A stretch of 64,000 nt of DNA from Canna indica. Its lineage: Eukaryota; Streptophyta; Magnoliopsida; Zingiberales; Cannaceae. The notes beneath the pieces are model-generated. The model had not been told where the DNA came from and ran no database searches. It saw only the letters and a program-made list of their open reading frames with translations. Position 1 is the stretch's first letter, and every line of letters starts with the position of its first letter. A program made the position numbers and the translations under genes. Below are positions 47,926 through 60,136 of the stretch, piece after piece. The stretch is from NCBI GenBank assembly GCA_034359265.1, contig CP136890.1, forward strand, positions 85,647,501 to 85,711,500, read 5' to 3'.

Positions 47926-49559
47926 ACTAAGTTTCCAACATAATAATTGATATATATATATATTCTCATGTGAATGAATCAAACATGTGAATATAATGCA
48001 TGTGCTTCCAAGAAAATATATATTATTTTCAACTTCTTTCTTCAATCATTAATTTCTCAACTTAGATCAAAGCTTCATCACTGCTTTATTAATCATTAAA
48101 AGTCTTTCATTTTCATCTCATTCACATTTTCTTGTCACCAACGTGACAAACTCAAAATATATTATATATAATTTTCCTTTTAATTACTTGGGATTAATTT
48201 TACCCCTTATGGCTAGAGGGAAGTCAAAATCACAATCCAGTGCAATGGAAGACTACTCAATTATCATCATTCACCAAGTTTCTTGGCAAATCCTTTACCT
48301 AGCTAGTCAACCTTGTGGTCAAGCTCTATATTATTAGACATAATAATTTTGTTGTCTTTGAAGACGACCAATGTTTTCTTCTTCTATACGATTGAAGTTG
48401 ATATATATTGTTTATGTTTGTCAACTTTTGTAGCTGGTTGATGATAATCATTGGGGTGGGGTGGGGTGGGGTGGACTATATAATATATCGTGGCAAATGA
48501 TTCCAATAGTGGAGGCACAATGAAGGCCCTAGCTGTTGACATATCATTTGAGCCATGATGCCATAAACCAAGAATCTAACTTTACATACCTAAAAATGGT
48601 AGGTCATCCCCATTTGGTCAATGCTTTCCTCCTTAACCTTTTTGAAATTAAATGTGAATGCATGCAGCCAAACAAACTTATATAGTTCCCAAGTTATTCA
48701 AATGTATATTGGATTTAATGCAAGAGTCACAACTCACAAGTAAAAAATGCAGGTCAGTTTTGGCAAAAACCTGAGAAAGAAGAAGAAGAAGAAGAAGAAG
48801 AAGAAGAAGAAGAAGAAGAAGAAGAAGAAGAAGAAGAAGAAGAAGAAGAAGAAGAAGAAGAAGAAGAAGAAGAGGAAGAAAGCAGTTGAATTGATTTGGG
48901 GAATCACTTAAACCACTGATGCAGCCCTAATTGTGATAAGAAGGAGGTCACCATCATCCTCTCTCTGTCTCTCATTTCTGTCACATCTAAATCCTTTTCC
49001 TTGTTTAGCTTTTGGCACAAACAATTGCCTCCTTTTTCTCCAATCTCGGTGGTTTATGCGCATACAAAGCATGCACTAGTTTCTTTTTATGACACTGTTT
49101 AAGAATATATCTCAACGTCCAACTCATATAATGCATAAATATAGTCATTAAAATTGAAGATATGTGAATTAACTAAAAATTAGGATCATTTTTTTGAATA
49201 AATATATTTTTTAAAAATTATTTTGAAGATGGACTCACAACTTAATGCATAAATATTATGCTTGCATTAATTTATGATTGTACGTGTCACAACATTGAGT
49301 GGATGAAAAATAAACAGAGTTTTACGACTGAAACAAAATTAAAATGTGAAGACAAAAATTAGTAGCAATTAAGAATGGTCACACAAAAATCTTCATTTGA
49401 AATTTAATATCATTTTTGGATAATTATCCAAATTTCTATTGATATTAATAATTCAAATAAATAAATTTTAAAATAACTTTAAATATATAAAAAAACATAT
49501 AAGACACCAACAATGTGAGGGTTTTGCATAAGAACATACAATATTATATGCATCCAAGT
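47926..49559. other. Intergenic with simple repeats
   Basis: It contains GGGGT repeats at about 48453-48474 and the GAA run listed separately. The rest is AT-rich without a supported gene. Confidence 0.4.
48776..48880. repeat. (GAA)n microsatellite
   Basis: More than 30 nearly perfect AGA/GAA trinucleotides, ending in GAGGAAGAAAG. Confidence 0.95.
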
Positions 49560-50100
49560 TCACTTCCAAACAAGGAAGGAAATACAAGCTAAACTAAATT
49601 TGATTTGAACAATTCCACATATCACGAGCAAGTCGAGATGTGTCACCGAGAAATTTGCAAATTTCCATTATTTCGACTCTTCCAAATGCTCCACAAAATT
49701 TAGGCGTAGAGTTCCAAATGTGCTAGAAATCAAATGCTGGAATTCATGACAATCTTCCACCAATCTTGAGCATTATTAACATTGTTAGAAATAAGAGCAG
49801 CGAAAGGAGATGTATTCCACACTTAGTGAGCAAAGGAGCAGTGGAAGAACAAGTGCAAAAACATCCTCCTGAGATTGCTTGCGGGTTGGACAAGAGATGT
49901 CAATTATAGGAATGTTTCATCGACAAAGTTCTAGCCGAACAGGTAGAACATTTTGCAGTAGCCTCCATATGTTATAGTTTTGGAGGGGCCCAAAGTTTCC
50001 ATATGTTGTTCTATGGTGAAGGCTGACAAGTTTGAAAATTAATTGTAGCTCCCCATTAATTGATCATGAGCAAGTTGATGATCATATGAAATCGTATAAT
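49560..50100 (-). pseudogene. LINE remnant (zf-RVT segment)
   Basis: The minus-strand translation contains LWRLLQNVLPVRLEL-like and SCPTRKQSQEDVF segments arranged as in the reverse-transcriptase zinc-binding domain of plant LINEs. Frames are broken and no other domain is visible. It is a separate copy from the one at 45937-47925. Confidence 0.4.
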
Positions 50101-51260
50101 TCCCTCTTTGAGTGAAATGTCAAACAAGGAAATCTCTACCAGCATGAATCTCCATATTGAGAATAGCATATGCGACGGATGGCGGGAAATAACTACTAAC
50201 TTTGTTAGGTTTTCATGTTCCTATCAAATAATTAATGTATCTATCAAGGTAGGATTATTTGGACCAAAATTTGGACAGAAGAAGGTAAAACTCAGCGCAA
50301 ATGACAACTAATTTTCAGTTGATAACAATAAGTTATTAATTGCATAAAAATAGTCGAAAATATTATTTATTCGGAGCTAGGAACTTTACACCAAAGCCTA
50401 TAAGAACTCAACATTTAAGAGGCATTATAGAGATTTATAGAAAAAAAACATACATGCGATTTTAATAATTATATTCTAAAAATGTTTATAGCTTTGGCAA
50501 CTAACCATAAATTTTTTTATAAATATTACAAAATTATCTTAATTATAATAGAGCAAATACCCAAAATCATATCTTCAACTCACTTTTTCCCAAAATCATA
50601 ACATCGGATATTCCCGGATCCATAAGTTAAAGCCATATTTTTCGATTTTGCCCTCATAAGTCATGGGCGGGTTGGTTTGGACGCTGGTCGACCGGTTCAA
50701 TAACAAATGGACCGGTTCAACAGGGTTTTAGCAAAAATCGTGTTTTTTTTCCCGCTAATCTCTACTTTTTATCGCTCGACCGACCTTACCTTTTTACCCT
50801 TTTCTCTAAGCTTTATCCTCGATCGCCCTTTCGTCTTCCTTTGTCACTGTTGTCGCTGCTTGAATCGCTGGAAGGAAACTATCGTCCTCTGTTATCTTCC
50901 CCGCCTGAATCTCCGAAAGGAAACTACTGCCCTGTGTTGTCACGTCCCGCACAAAGTACCTGAAGGAAATCGCCCCCTCATACCCTATGTTGCCTCCCGA
51001 ATTGCCCCAATCGCCGCCTCATACCCCGCAGGTGTTGCCGCCCCATTCTCCGGCCTAATCACAGTTCTTTAAAGATCCTAACCCCGTAGGTAAGCTCCTC
51101 ACTGTAACTTTGATGGTGTGCCCTAATTTTCCAAATCTCACTGCTACAAATTCCAACTTTTATTAACTGCTTCCTTATTATGTTCTTATTACCTTGAATT
51201 ATTACACATTTTATTGTTTACTGTTTAAGAATAGCTCATCAAAAGTATAATTTCAATGCG

Positions 51261-51964
51261 ATTCCATACTTCTGCAAAAATATGGAATACTATTTTATTG
51301 AATATTATTTGATTTTATTTGAGTCCAAAATTTTGAGCTTGTGCCCTAATTTCATAATTTCAAGATTTCTACAAATTAATCCAAGTTATGAAATAGTATT
51401 ATTTTAATACGATTTCATACTTTTACAAAAGTATGGAATTCTCATAAATTAGGGTAATATTGCATTAATTGGCTTTATATAGACTTATATATGCATGTAT
51501 ATATTGATTCCATATTTTGAATGAAATCTAGTTTTTTTTGTTAGTTATAGATTTTTAAAGAAATATGAAATATTATTTTATTGAGTGCTATTTGGTTTTA
51601 TTTGAGTCCAAGCAATAGTATTTACATGCTAAAACCCTATGACCCTATTACAGACATATATGTTGATAAACTTATAAAATAGTATAATGTCAATGCAATT
51701 TCATACTTTTGCAAAAGTATGAAATTATCATAAATTAATGTAATATTGCATTAATTAGCTTTATGTTGACTTGTATATATCGTTTCTTAGCAAATTTATT
51801 GAAATATTATAAATTCAGTTCACTTCCATACTTTTGGAAAGTATGGAATGATCGTAAATTAGGTCAATCTTGATTTAATAAGCTTTATGCAGACTTTTTT
51901 TGTATATTTTCATACTCTTCTTTTGCAAATTAGTTCACTTCCATACTTTCACAAAAGTATGGCA
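51261..51964. repeat. Five copies of the dispersed 26-bp palindrome (left cluster)
   Basis: Copies at 51261-51287, 51412-51438, 51699-51726, 51824-51849 and 51939-51964, each close to CCATACTTT + 4-6 bases + AAAGTATGG. They lie between the left inverted repeat and the first exon of the Ulp1-like gene. The intervening sequences also repeat loosely (TTAATTGGCTTTAT, GACTTATATAT). Confidence 0.85.
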
Positions 51965-52101
51965 TAGTCATATATTGGTCATAAATTAGTCCAATATTAA
52001 AACATTAAGGCTTATATAGACTTCTATATGACATTTATCCAATGATTCATTTATTTTTAATGAAATATGATGCTTAATTTTTTTAGAATTATATTTGAAA
52101 T

Positions 52102-54475
52102 ATGAGGACCCGACAAAGCACTCGCAAGGTTAGGTTTGCAAGTATATATGAGTCTGTTGTTTTCTTTATTTATTAACAATTATATCTTATCTATTTTTTT
52201 AAACAACAAACTATTTATATTGCAGACCCAATTGATGATAGAAGTGAGCAAGATAGATGTGAGCAAGCTCCAAATGAACAAGATGAAGGTCGTGCAACAC
52301 AGCAAGCAGAAACCTCTTATGCACCACCCTCAAGAGTAGTAAAAGGGCATGCACATGTCCTTCAATGGACTTGCTACGTTGATAGATTTAGAAGGTTCCT
52401 TAGATTAGGTTTCGAGCATAATTGGGGCAACCTCCAAAGCATTCAAATAAGTCCACAGAAGAAAGCTCTAATACAAACCACCACATTTGAAATATTCCTG
52501 GACATAGGAGAATTCCCAATGTCCAGGAATTTGCTCTTATTAATTATAAAGCAATGGGTGAAAGAAGTAATTTTTAACTTCAAAGGAAAGGAGGTGAGTC
52601 TTGGAATCTGACGTGGCTCTCCTATTAGGCCTGTATAATCAAGGAGAAATAATTCGAACTCTAGAGGAGGCAAGTGAAGCCACTTCTGAGGGCTATATGA
52701 AGGACAATTCAACCCTGAAGATATTGAGGATTTCTGTCGTTTGTACATTTTATATGTATTTTCTTGTATATTATTTTGTACGCCCGAATGTCATGTACCA
52801 GGTTATTTGTTGGGTTATGTAGATAACCTGAAAGACATTAGTAAGTATAATTGGTCCAATTGTATATATTCATTCGTAGCCGGACAAATCTCCTCCATTG
52901 GGGAAAGAATTAGATTATTAGTTGAACAACAGCAAGCCAACCCAACTGCCACCTACATACGTGGTTGTGTTATTCTTTTGCTGGTTAGTATGATATTTTT
53001 TATATATCAATATTTTGTTTTATATGGGTAATAACCTATTTTATGGATTATATTTTCTTTGACAGGGTTCATTTTTTTAACATGTTCTCATTTTGGTACC
53101 AAGAGTCATACCAAATAAGCCCAGATTGTGAAAATATGTTATTATAAATTGGCAAACAAGGATCCTCGATTCCAAATGAGAGTTTGTGACCCATGATGGA
53201 GTTGTTGGAAATCTTATTCCTTCACCCGAAGAACAACTTCTATTCCGGCCACGCACTAGGGTATGAAGTTACATATTGAAGTTACATATTTATTCTAGTT
53301 CAATACTTTCACCAAAGTATGGAATGATTTATTTTGATATCAAGTTGATATCAGAATTTAGTATACTCTTTAGAAATGACATCCAAAAAATGATACATGT
53401 ACTTGTATCCAATAAATTGAGTTCTAAAATAGTATTTTCTCTAATTCCATACTTTCACCTATGGAATGACTTTTTATTTTGTAAGTTTTTTCAGACGACG
53501 GAAGATCTCTTGATTGATTTTGTAACAGAATACTGTCAAGAGCACATCAATAGGTATTTGCGAAGGCAAATGAGGGAAAAAAGAAGGCAGAAGAAGAGAT
53601 CCACCCCTGATATATGCCCTCTGACACCAAGCATTATTTATAGGAATATTGTTAGGAGGGCATCGATTCAAAAGAATACATATAATTTGAGGGAAAGGAG
53701 GGGAACCCTCCTATGGCAGAAGATAGATGGCAAAAAAGCCAAAAAAAATCAAAAGAATATTGAAGAATTTGGTGTTCTCAGTCTGGAACCAACCAAAACT
53801 GTTGTTGCAAGCCCGGAGCCAACGAAAAGAAAAAAAAATTGTTATAAAGACAACTATAAGAGGTCAAAACATGAGAAAAAAGATACCACAATATTTTTTC
53901 CATTGAATTTAAGTTTGGATGATGAAGATCATGAGAAAAAAGATGAGAAAACTGAAGTTATCATTAAAAAGCATGCAGCCAAAAAATAAAAAATTCTTCG
54001 AAAGGTAAAAGTTGAATTCTTCGAAGTTATCATTAAAAAGCATGCAACCAAATAACTATAATGACAATAACTCTCTTCTTATTTTTGGTGCAGATAAGAA
54101 CTGAATTCAAAGATGTGGACGATAATATTGCCTATCTACTTCTATCTTTGAATAAATTAGAGTGAGTGTTATTACAATTTAATTTATTATTGCAGGACAA
54201 TAATTGTATTTGTGAGTGGATTGAATAGGCTGGAATGGTGTAGTAGATTGAATATTTATTAGTATTTTTGATTTGTTTTATGTTGAGCGATGAATATATT
54301 TGGAGATGTGTGTACTACTATTTAAATTTGGATAGTTTATGAAATATACTAGACTTTGATGTGCTCATCGACGACGACACGATTGATGGCTACGCTTCAA
54401 TCTTATTAAGGAATGCTCGTAACAGCCCAACTAATCATATATATTTGGGCGTAATTTTTGAGGTAAATTTTCATA
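52102..54475 (+). pseudogene. Ulp1-protease-like accessory gene of the MULE, frameshifted
   Basis: It begins MRTRQSTRKVRFA (52102-52141), intron 52142-52225, then NPIDDRSEQDRCEQAPNEQD and GHAHVLQWTCYVDRFRRFLR. A conserved-looking block follows (IGEFPMSRNLLLLIIKQW, ESDVALLLGLYNQGE, YLLGYVDNLKDISKYNW), broken by frameshifts near 52598 and 52700. A later exon from 53494 reads TTEDLLIDFVTEYCQEHINR, then a Lys-rich region to a stop near 53989. At 54358-54475 VLIDDDTIDGYASILLRNA resembles the start of a C48 (Ulp1) peptidase domain. The catalytic His, Asp and Cys segments were not found. The 53262-53493 intron contains two palindrome copies. In related MULEs such genes encode SUMO-protease-like proteins. 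Confidence 0.5.
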
Positions 54476-54479
54476 AACT

Positions 54480-56120
54480 AGTTTATGGTAATATATTGTT
54501 GTTTTTTTATAAAATTCTAGAGTTTTGCGAAAGTATGGATTTCTTAATTTTGCACTTCCAGAGTATGGAAGTTGGCTTCTTTTGTGTATTTATGATATTT
54601 TACAGTTATCTTAAAGTATGGAATTTGATTAATGGTTTATTTAATGAAATTTCAGAGTTTTGATAAAGTATGGATTCATTAATTTTACACTTTCAGAGTA
54701 TGAAAGTTGACTTCTTTTGTGTATTTATGGCATTCTACGATTATCTCAAAGTATGGAATTTGATTAATGATTTATTTCATAAAATTTTAGAGTTTTGATA
54801 AAGTATGGATTCCTTAATTTTGCACTTCCAAAGTATGGAAGTTGGTTTCTTTTGTGTGTTTATGACATTCTACAGTTATTTCAAAGTATGAAATTTGTAC
54901 TAGACCTCATGATGATGCAGTAGCCAATTCGGTCGACCGAAGTGTGCCAAAAATTGGCAGTGGCTACTTCGGTCGACTGATCGGTCGACCAGACAGCAGA
55001 GGAGCTTGATCGCGATTAAGTCGGTTGACCGAATAGAGCGGCAGAAGCGCAAAATGCCAGCGGTCGATCGGTCGATCGACCGACGATCGACCGGCAATCG
55101 ACCGAATGGTGGAAAATGGCTAGATTTCATGCCGTTGAGCGCTGCTCCACCCGAGCATTCCTCTTAGCTCTATATATACCCATGTCTTTGCCTTCCTTTG
55201 ACACTTTTGATCACTACTATACTTCATTGAGCCATCCTTGATCAATTCCAAGCTTTCATTGAGCCATTACTTGAAAAAACCCTAGTTTGATATCTCATTC
55301 CTTGATATAGCCTTCAAAGCTTCATCGATCCATCACCTTGAGGCATCAAGAGGACTAGGGAGTTTGTTGTGGAGCTAAGTATCTTATTGTATTATTTATT
55401 GCTCCATTTAGTGTTGTATTTTCTTGTTTATTTCTTTGTATTTGAGCTTGTAAGAAGACCTAATGTTAGGTCTTGTGTGTAAGTGGTTACCTTGGTGTAG
55501 AAGCTGTAAAGCCACTTGTGTAAACATAGTTTACTAGGATTAGTTGAGTTATCCCTTAGGGTTGAGGTGGAAGAGTGCTCTCGGTAAAAAGGCGGAGACT
55601 TCCGGGTGTGGAAGTGCCTTAGGTTGAGAGTGAGACTCTTCGGGTCAAAGTCATCTGTGTAAGGGAAACGATATAATCTAGTAAACTTAGTTTGGAAATC
55701 CTAAGCGGGGTGCTTAGGTAGTGGATTAGGCATTGGGGCCGAACCACTATAAATCTCATTGTGTTAGCATTGTTATCTTTGTTTGAGTTTAATCGGTTTA
55801 TTTTTGCTTCCGCATTTAGTTGTACAATTGTGAATTGCCTAAATAATTTAAGAAATAGTTAAAATCGGATTTATGCTAATTGATTACTTAATACACTATT
55901 CACCCCCCCTCTAGTGTGGCCATTTCACCCAACAAATGATTTATTTAATGAAATTCCAGAGTTTTGATAAAGTATGGATTCATTGATTTTGCACTTCCAG
56001 AGTATGAAAGTTGGCTTCTTTTGTGTATTTATGACATTCTACAGTTATCTCAAAGTATGGAATATGATTAATGGTTTATTTCATGAAATTCCAGAGTTTT
56101 GATAAAGTATGGATAAGGGT
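54480..56120. repeat. About 133-bp tandem repeats, split by an LTR-like insertion
   Basis: Units start around ATTAATGGTTTATTTAATGA and contain AGAGTTTTGATAAAGTATGG, then CACTTCCAGAGTATGGAAGT, and CAAAGTATGGAATTTGATTA. Starts occur near 54628, 54761, 55937 and 56066, with a partial unit before 54620. The segment 54887-55935 interrupts the array. Confidence 0.75.
54887..55935. mobile_element. LTR-like insertion (copia, Sirevirus-like solo LTR)
   Basis: Runs from about TGTACTAGACC to ACCCAACA. It has a TATATATACCC box near 55170 and ends with a CACTATTCACCCCCCCTCTA phrase typical of Sirevirus-type LTR ends. The first 200 bp are dense in GGTCGACC/GATCGACCG palindromes. It interrupts the tandem array; comparison with intact units indicates that a few bases of target are missing and no target duplication is evident. 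No internal domain is present. Confidence 0.5.
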
Positions 56121-56129
56121 CAAGACTAC

Positions 56130-59087
56130 AACAATCGATAACAGTCATGACATATGAGCAAGGAATACCATAAAGTTGAAACTTCTTGCAAGAGCATGAT
56201 CTATTAGCTAAATCAGCAATAACTATTTGGTATGATGTTTGTATCTGGTAGCAATGGTCTCAATATGGATGCACAACATGCCAACGATATTTGTGGCGAT
56301 TCTCTGCTAAAACTGTTTCCATTTTTCCAGTCAAAGTAGTGGTCAATGTAAGAGAAACTTTACGTCGATCTTGAAGAACTACTCTGAGACCTTGCATTTT
56401 GTCATCTCAATCAATATTGTGATTGGCAACTCACGGACTTTCCTAAATAATGCATTCAAGCATTCTACGGAATTAGTTGTTATGATATAATACCTCCTAC
56501 CGGGGAAAAAGAAATTAGCTTATTTCTCCTTCTCCAATTGAGATATCTATTGGTAACTTTGCTCATGAATAGCCAATATCTTTTGCATACATTTATTAAA
56601 TAAATGTTCCGTGGTTGATCTTGCTGTTGCCCGAAATAAGGGCACAACATCTTTTGAACGAATATCATGTACTAAATTTTTTGCAAGATGAACCATACAA
56701 TATCCATGCGCAGCATCCGAAAAGATATTTCTCACAGCAGCTATAATGCTCGAGTTTCGATCACTCATAATACTTAATCCCCTATAACCGGGGATACATC
56801 TCAAAAGTTCATCCAAAAACCACTCCTATAATTTTGTTTTTTCAATTTCAGTCACAGCAAATGTCACGGGAAAATATCTATTGTCTGCATCAATAGAAGT
56901 TGCAATCATAAGAACCCCTGGGTATTTACCTCTCAGATGTGTTGCATCAATACATAATATAGGCAGCATATATTCTCTAAATCCACGCAAGCTTGCTCCG
57001 AAAGCCTAGAAGACACGTCGAAAACGGTGGGTCGAGGAACAACTCATCAATTTAACTTTTAATTCAAAGTCATGAATCCTTAATTCCCTAAGATATGCTG
57101 GCAAATCTTTGTAGCATTGATCATAGTCACCACAAACGGAAACGAGAGAAATTTGGAGTGCAATGTACGCTTTCTTATATGATATACACACTCCAAATAC
57201 CTTTCTTATATCAAAGATAACGAAACTACTAGTGATTTTCTCATTGCCCAAAAGATGCTCATTTATGTGATTCGCAACAAAAGTGGCAGTCCATTATCGA
57301 TGGTCCAAGTTCAGCCTTGCAACAGTACAATTATGCTCATTGACAAAAATCACTATTTAAAATTTACCCCTGCCGGTTGCTGACAACGTCCAACAACAAT
57401 TGGGCTCTTTGCATCCGACTTTGATATAGTGACTATTGCTTTGGATGTGTCTCAATTCAAAATTTTGTTTGATGCAATAATTGGTAAGAGCTCTCTTGAA
57501 ATTATCTCTATCAGAAAATACCTAAAATTAATACAAGGTCTCATATCAACTCATAAACTAACAGATAAAAATAGTATGACCTGAGTTCAACAATAACATG
57601 TTCTCATTTCACAAAAGTATGAAATGCCCTTTACATACTATGATTATTGTAATTTTGCACATTGTATAATATCAAATCATAAACTAACAGATACTAATAG
57701 TCATTGCATAGCGAAAACCTAGTTTTTTTTTTCGATTCCATACTTTCACAAAAGTATGGAATGTCTATATATTGTATGACTATTATATGGACTCATACAG
57801 AATTCAAATATAATTATTAAAAATGGTATCTATTAGACTGATATCCAAGAAATGATAACTAGACTGTTATTTTCTATAATTCCATATTTTCATAGAAGTA
57901 TGAAATGCTTTTATATGATATGACTATTATATGGACTCATATAGAATTCAAATATAATCATTTAAAATGGTATCTATTAGACTGATATCCAAGAAATGAT
58001 AACTGGACCAATATTTTCTATAATTCCATACTTTCACAAAAGTATGGACTGTCTATCAACGAATATGACTATTATATGGACTCATACAGAATTCAAATAT
58101 AATCATTACAAATGGTATCTATTAGACTGGTATCAAAAAAATGATACTTTGACTGATATTTTCTCTAATTCTATACTTTCACTAAAGTATGGAATGCCTT
58201 ATACTAGTATGATTATTGTAGTTTTACAGAGGATAACATATATAAATATACATTACAGACAACAAAACTAGTATTTGCTCTAATTCAATACTTTCAGAAA
58301 AGTATGAAATACCTTATACTGTTAGAATTATTTTCAAATGAATTACCTGATGTAGATACAATTCTGAAGTTTGTGAATCATCATCAATTGGATAAACATT
58401 CATGGAGTTTACCAGGGTGTCATCTTCTTCTTCGACTTAAAAATTATGATCCCCTATGTCATACTGACCGTTAGTGAAGTCAAAATCAATGCAATTGGCA
58501 TCTTCAGAAGTGAAAACATCACAGGATTCTGGAGGAATGACATCTTCGTCATTGTTCACATATGTTTCAGTCTCTTCATCGCTTGTGTGGATATTCTCCA
58601 CACCCTTACCTGCTCTATAATTCTCGTACATATATTCCTCCAATGGAAAATATCTTCCAATTACATCACTAGAAGTAAAATTTGAATTCGGGAAATCCTC
58701 AATTGACTCCACTTCTTCTCTTATCCTCTCCTCAGCAAGCTCTTCCTCAATGTAGTCATACTCATCATCATCAAATGTCAAAGGGAAGTTCAGATCTAAA
58801 CATGGCTGACTTGTATTTTCTTGAACCTCTTGAGCTACAATGTCAATGGCAGCTATAGTTTCAACCTGGTTTGACGCTTGTTGTATAGAAGTTTGTACAT
58901 TGGCATATGTATCAGGCACAATAAAGTCATCATCGTCAAGATGTTACGACCTGCAATGATATAAGTTGATCATTATTTGTTTATCCGTAGTTAACAATAA
59001 GTAAAGAGGAATGACATATATTTCAATAATTCACAGGATATTGTCAGCATCAGAATCTTGCACCACAAAACTATGTGCATCAGCCAT
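56130..59087 (-). pseudogene. MudrA-type MULE transposase, inactivated
   Basis: Likely start MADAHSFVVQDSDAD at 59087, intron, an acidic N-terminal exon (58949-58346: PDTYANVQTSIQQ..., LNFPLTFDDDEYD), a long intron (58345-57523) full of palindromes, then the MuDR DNA-binding part (VFSDRDNFKRALTNYCIKQN, VGCKEPNCCWTL), the MULE catalytic part (CIDATHLRGKYPGVL with the first Asp, SIMSDRNSSIIAAV with the second, AAHGYCMVHLAKNL) and a SWIM-like finger CSCKKFQLYGIPCSYV. Lesions include a TAA at 58437, a stop after VGRGKF-type sequence near 57360, several more before the SWIM domain, and replacement of the SWIM histidine by tyrosine. In intact elements this enzyme cuts at the inverted repeats. Confidence 0.85.
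57600..58310. repeat. Palindrome copies in the transposase intron (right cluster)
   Basis: Copies at 57734-57761, 57879-57907, 58023-58048, 58168-58196 and 58283-58310, plus a partial one near 57606. They are spaced about 115-145 bp apart and separated by loosely repeated sequence (ATATGGACTCATACAGAATT, TATTAGACTG). The most regular copies read CCATACTTTCACAAAAGTATGG. Further copies lie at 59143-59171 and 59444-59466. Confidence 0.85.
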
Positions 59088-60136
59088 CACACATACACCT
59101 ATAACCAAATGAAATCAGAATGAGTATGGAATAGACTATAGAATTCCATAATTTCACAAAAGTATGGAATTGAACAAAAAACATAATATCATCATTTTTA
59201 TCATTACTAATATAGAATATTTCTACTAAATAAAACAAAAAACCAAGGACACTGATGATACAAACCTAGACGGATATACTTACAAACTTTTGCGAAAGTC
59301 TTGAAACAACTCCCAAGTTACAACTAGGGTTCCTGTTAAATACAGTGTAACAACTATTCTTATTTAAAGTGACTAATAATCAAGAAACTTTCCTAATGAA
59401 ACTGTATGAAATGCCGCTAAGTATCCAAAATTTAGGGCATTAGATACTTTCATAAAAGTATTGAATCAAGCAAAAAGAGTATATCGTTAGAGATTTATTC
59501 ACTAATATGGAAAGTGTCTACATAATAAATAAAAAAACTAGTAAAACGATAGGTACAAACCTGTGACGGCTAATTCCAGACTTTGCCGAAACTATATAAC
59601 TGCCGAGGTATTAGTCGAGGTCGTAGAGGAATGAAGAGAAAAACTCGGCGTCAACAAATCAAGAAATCCTCGACGTCAAAAAATGAAGCCGCTAATAGCA
59701 ACAAGGTCGAGCTACTGTCGAGCTCGGGGAAGAGCAAATGATTCGACGTCAACAAAGCAAGACACCAAGAAAACCTCGAGTCTCCAGAAGCTCTAACGCT
59801 GGCCGGGGAAGAAGAGCAATAGAAGATGAAGAAGAAGATACGTGCTCCAAGCTCCAACGCCAAGTACATGCAAAATAGTGGCGGTATAGAGTAAAAAAGA
59901 CAGTATAAAGTAAAATAGAAGGTATATTTTATTAATTGTGTTTAAATCCTGTTGAACCGATCCAAACCTTGTTGAACCGATCGACCAGCGTCCAAACTAA
60001 CCCGCCCGTGACTTATGAGGGCAAAATCGAAAAATTTAATTTTAACTTATGGATCTGAAAATATTTGAATTCATGTTATGATTTTGAAAAAAAAAGAAAT
60101 TGAAGATATAATTTTAAATATTTGCTCGTTATAATA

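Larger units (their letters stand above)
50551..60127 (-). mobile_element. 9.6-kb Mutator-like element with Ulp1-like accessory gene (KAONASHI-like)
   Basis: Terminal inverted repeats of about 160 bp: the left begins GAGCAAATACCCAAAATCAT and the right end reads GAGCAAATATTTAAAATTAT in reverse. Both continue through CATAAGTTAAA, CGATTTTGCCCTCATAAGTC, GGGCGGGTT and TTTGGACGCTGGTCGA. Flanks ATTATAATA (50542-50550) and GTTATAATA (60128-60136) form a 9-bp target duplication with one mismatch. Inside are a mudrA-type transposase pseudogene (minus) and a Ulp1-protease-like gene (plus), diverging from the ends. This combination is known from KAONASHI-type plant MULEs. Both genes carry lesions. Confidence 0.88.

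Noticed and set aside
50707..51072. 121-codon plus-strand frame near the left end of the MULE
   Set aside because: Contains three loose repeats of a GGAAGGAAACT-type unit and no domain; probably leader sequence of the accessory gene.
51261..58310. CRISPR-like array
   Set aside because: The repeats are dispersed palindromes in a plant transposon with irregular spacing; no cas genes and not a prokaryote.
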